Notes under the pieces: generated by a model
What the model saw: the letters and a program-made list of their open reading frames with translations, nothing else
Told to the model about the DNA's origin: nothing
Database searches by the model: none
Program-made: the position numbers and the translations under genes
Assembly (NCBI GenBank): GCA_049287505.1
Contig: JBAQFY010000155.1
Coordinates: forward strand, 1 to 25,438
Source of the DNA: NIOZ-UU13 sp049287505
Lineage (GTDB): Bacteria > Planctomycetota > Phycisphaerae > Sedimentisphaerales > Anaerobacaceae
DNA length: 25,438 nucleotides
Reading direction: 5' to 3'
Part shown: in pieces, positions 23,233 to 25,438 of the stretch
Numbering within the stretch: position 1 is the stretch's first letter
How the letters are laid out: the number at the start of each line of letters is the position of its first letter

Positions 23233-24786
23233 ATGGCAAGAATCAAAATACAAAGATTTTCAAGAGGTTTGGTCATTGTTACAGTAATAATGTTTATGCC
23301 AATTAATGTCTGTTCTCAAGAAAAACTTGATACCAGGGGAAAAAATTCTCGATTAGAAATCAAGCCAGATAAAATCCTATGCCAGGGAAAAGAATATGAT
23401 GGAATGCGAGGAACACTATATGTGCCGGAAAGCAGAGCCAAAGCAGAGTCCGGAATTATAGAATTACCAGTGGTAGTTGTAAAATCCATAAATCCAAATC
23501 CTGATTATCCGATATTTCAGTTTACCGGTGGCCCGGGCCTCTCAAACATTGCACCGGGAGAGCATATCAACGAAGAGGACCTTAAGAATCATGATGTAGT
23601 AGAGGTTGGGTACAGAGGTGTTGATGGAACACCAAATCTAAAACACCCATTATTTGACGAAATATTCAGAACCCCCGATATGCTATCCAGGTCGAGCTTA
23701 AAAAAAATCGGGCAAATAGCTACACAAGCAGTAAAAGAGCTTCAAGCGAAAGGGATTGATGTAGCCGAATACAACATTCAGAATGTAGTTGAAGATATGG
23801 AAGTGGCAAGAGCCGCCCTCGGTTATGAGAAAATAAATATTACTGGCGGCAGCTACGGCGGTGCGGTGGTTATGGTCTATTGCTTAAGGTACCCGGAGAG
23901 AATCCACAGGGCAATTATGATAGAGGCCGCATTTCCATATGATATAGCTTTTGGAAGGCCTGAAGAGTTCGACAAAAGACTAAACCACTTAAATCAGCTT
24001 TGGAGGAAGGACCCTGAAGCATTAAAAAGGTCTCCTGACATAGTACAGACGATGAGGAATGTACTCAAAAACATGCCTCAAGAATGGAACGGGCTACCTA
24101 TTGATCCATCAAAAGTCAGATTCATGACCTACTTTGGTATTACTTCTCAGCGGTCTTATGTGAATATGACTTTTGACGCCTACGTTTGTGCAGAAAATGG
24201 AGATTTTACCAACATAGCATTGCTGTCTATGATGTATGACCATTTTTTTGCCAAAATGGGAAATACCGGCGACCTTTTGGCAAAGACATTCAGCAGCGTA
24301 ACCAACCCGGATAGAGACTTTATTTCTGAATTGGAAAACCGTGATTCTGTAATCGGTTCACCTTTATCAATGCTTGCCTGGGGAGGTTTCCAGTACAGCA
24401 ATTGGCCGGTTAAACCGTTTCCAGTTGAATATCCTGAGCTACAAAAATCCAATGTTGAAACACTGATAATTTACGGAAGCAAAGAGACAGGCGAGCCGTT
24501 CAGAGAGAAATATGCCGACGCTTTCACGAATGCACGTTGGGTCATTCTCGACGATTTAGCTCATATGGATATCTGGACAATTACCGGCCAGGTTGTACAC
24601 CATCTAATGTTACGGTTCCTGGATGCAGGACTCGCGGATACATCGAAGATTGTAACGCCCTCAAAATGGAACTTTACACCCGAAGTTACGTTTCAGCAAA
24701 CGTTCGAGCAAATTACCCAGCAGAGCGATAAAACTAAAAAGACAGGATATAATGCTGATAATAATGAAACGTTGGAAAAAAGGTAG
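23233..24786 (+). CDS. Exported alpha/beta hydrolase, S33 peptidase-like
   Basis: This 517-residue protein has a signal peptide (about 1-28, ending NVCSQ) and an alpha/beta-hydrolase domain. FQFTGGPG (95-102) is the oxyanion motif of the proline iminopeptidase (S33) group. NITGGSYGGAV gives Ser207 as nucleophile, and LDDLAHMDIW near the end supplies the His; the acid is less clear. EVGYRGVDG replaces the common DQRG motif. It is likely an exported aminopeptidase or esterase. I chose ATG 23233 since AGGAGA lies close upstream; the frame is open to 23206. The last 60 residues are polar and end at a run of six A bases, directly before an out-of-frame DUF3471-like domain, so the natural protein may once have continued. 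It is probably a separate unit from the upstream genes. Confidence 0.83.
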   Translation: MARIKIQRFSRGLVIVTVIMFMPINVCSQEKLDTRGKNSRLEIKPDKILCQGKEYDGMRGTLYVPESRAKAESGIIELPVVVVKSINPNPDYPIFQFTGGPGLSNIAPGEHINEEDLKNHDVVEVGYRGVDGTPNLKHPLFDEIFRTPDMLSRSSLKKIGQIATQAVKELQAKGIDVAEYNIQNVVEDMEVARAALGYEKINITGGSYGGAVVMVYCLRYPERIHRAIMIEAAFPYDIAFGRPEEFDKRLNHLNQLWRKDPEALKRSPDIVQTMRNVLKNMPQEWNGLPIDPSKVRFMTYFGITSQRSYVNMTFDAYVCAENGDFTNIALLSMMYDHFFAKMGNTGDLLAKTFSSVTNPDRDFISELENRDSVIGSPLSMLAWGGFQYSNWPVKPFPVEYPELQKSNVETLIIYGSKETGEPFREKYADAFTNARWVILDDLAHMDIWTITGQVVHHLMLRFLDAGLADTSKIVTPSKWNFTPEVTFQQTFEQITQQSDKTKKTGYNADNNETLEKR

Positions 24787-25241
24787 ATGACATATTTGCC
24801 CAATGGAACAAACCTGAACCTGTCCAGCGAATTGAAGCCTCTGTTGATCCTTCGATCTATGATGCCTACGTAGGATGCTACCGTTTTGACTTTAGACTGC
24901 TGATGACTATTACGAAAGAAGACAACAGGCTTTTAATGCAGGCCCATAAACAGCCCAAAGTAGAATTATTCCCTGAGTCGGAAACCAAGTTCTTCCTCAA
25001 GGTGGCGGATGCTCGGATGTCCTTTAACAAAGACCAGAACAGTAAAGTTACGGGACTAACGCTGCATCAGATGGGCAACAAGATGGCGGCAAAGAGAGTC
25101 GGATTGAATGCAGCCATTCCGCCTGAGCAATTGGCCGAGCAAATCAGGGGTTTCCATTGGATGGTTGCCTATGGTAGCTATCTGCAGGAAGTAGGGTATG
25201 CTGTGAAGAAAGAAGGTCTCGACTGGCTGAAATTGGCTTAA
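24783..25241 (+). pseudogene. Orphan DUF3471-like domain, gene remnant
   Basis: This frame is open from a stop at 24765 to 25241 but its first ATG is at 24903, without a ribosome site and inside recognisable sequence. From 24786 it reads DDIFAQWNKPE, a stretch I associate with the N-terminus of beta-lactamase-type serine hydrolases, then a DUF3471-like domain (VDPSIYDAYVGCYRF, ELFPESETKFFLKVAD, GLTLHQMGNKMAAKR). DUF3471 normally forms the C-terminus of such hydrolases. The last roughly 45 residues (including FHWMVAYGSYLQEVGYA) are not part of that domain. It may be the remains of a serine hydrolase that lost its middle, or the tail of the preceding hydrolase separated by a frameshift in the A-run (24776-24781). 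An independent 112-residue protein from 24903 is less likely. Confidence 0.6.
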
Positions 25242-25438
25242 GTCACTTGAGGTCTCTTCGACGCAAATCTCCTCTGGTGACCTCATTCCCTGAAAGGATC
25301 GATGCTGACTTTGCCTAGACTTCAAAACGGAAGGTAAGTTTTAGAGCTTATCCGAATAACCGGGTCGTTATGAGGCCGAGCGAAAAGTTCGAGGCCAAGG
25401 CGGCAGGCCAAAAATGCTCGGAGGCGTGGTTTTCTCCA

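Noticed and set aside
24774..24786. Programmed -1 frameshift site
   Set aside because: The A-run is present, but the codons in the zero frame (GAA AAA AGG) do not form the X XXY YYZ heptamer and no downstream structure was evident, so it is not claimed as recoding.
25371..25438. CCGAGC/GCTCGG pairing and GGCC-rich sequence at the window end
   Set aside because: Runs off the window edge; could be part of a longer repeat but cannot be judged from this fragment.
1..25438. tRNA, rRNA, CRISPR array or insertion sequence
   Set aside because: No T-loop-like tRNA sequence, no regularly spaced repeats and no transposase or integrase reading frame were found by eye.

Overview
The window looks like a chromosomal segment of an uncultured bacterium with many exported carbohydrate-active and envelope proteins, most likely a planctomycete-type (PVC) organism. 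The basis is the style of the genes: Tat-exported Gfo/Idh/MocA oxidoreductase with a QKP motif, a membrane-anchored protein with a GspG-like tail, large secreted glycosidase-like proteins and many short palindromic repeats. This assignment is inference. No rRNA, tRNA, CRISPR array, transposase or phage gene was seen.

Layout. (1) 521-4067, minus strand: a tightly overlapping operon anmK-murQ-sodium/solute symporter, with four-base stop/start overlaps at both junctions. (2) 4325-7320, plus strand and divergent: a double-SIS protein related to MurQ and to glucokinase regulatory protein, then a lipoprotein serine hydrolase of the beta-lactamase fold. Together 1 and 2 look like a muramic-acid (cell-wall sugar) recycling locus that uses a sodium symporter and the AnmK kinase rather than a PTS. 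An inverted repeat and a sigma70-like promoter lie between the two arms. (3) 7652-9022: a membrane-anchored protein of unknown role. (4) 9105-12819: a lipoprotein GH39-like glycosidase (minus) divergent from a nucleoside/H+ symporter-family MFS carrier (plus). (5) 13048-14001: an exported PIG-L deacetylase. (6) 14169-17155, minus: two paralogous secreted Deg/HtrA-type proteins, translationally coupled; the first has an intact His-Asp-Ser triad and the second has lost all three residues, an active protease/pseudoprotease pair. (7) 17497-22961, plus: Tat-exported oxidoreductase, Tat-exported NodB-like deacetylase-fold protein and an 824-residue exported glycosidase-like protein of unassigned family, probably one glycan-processing group. 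(8) 23233-25241: an exported alpha/beta hydrolase followed, out of frame, by an orphan DUF3471-like domain that looks like gene debris or the tail of a frameshifted gene.

A second layer runs across the whole window: short palindromic repeats lie between genes and also inside reading frames. Several are translated in frame, and one repeat family occurs twice in the GH39-like gene, read in two different frames. The most interesting candidates are the protease/pseudoprotease pair, the PTS-free MurNAc locus with a GKRP-like protein lacking a MurQ catalytic glutamate, and the protein-coding palindromic repeats.
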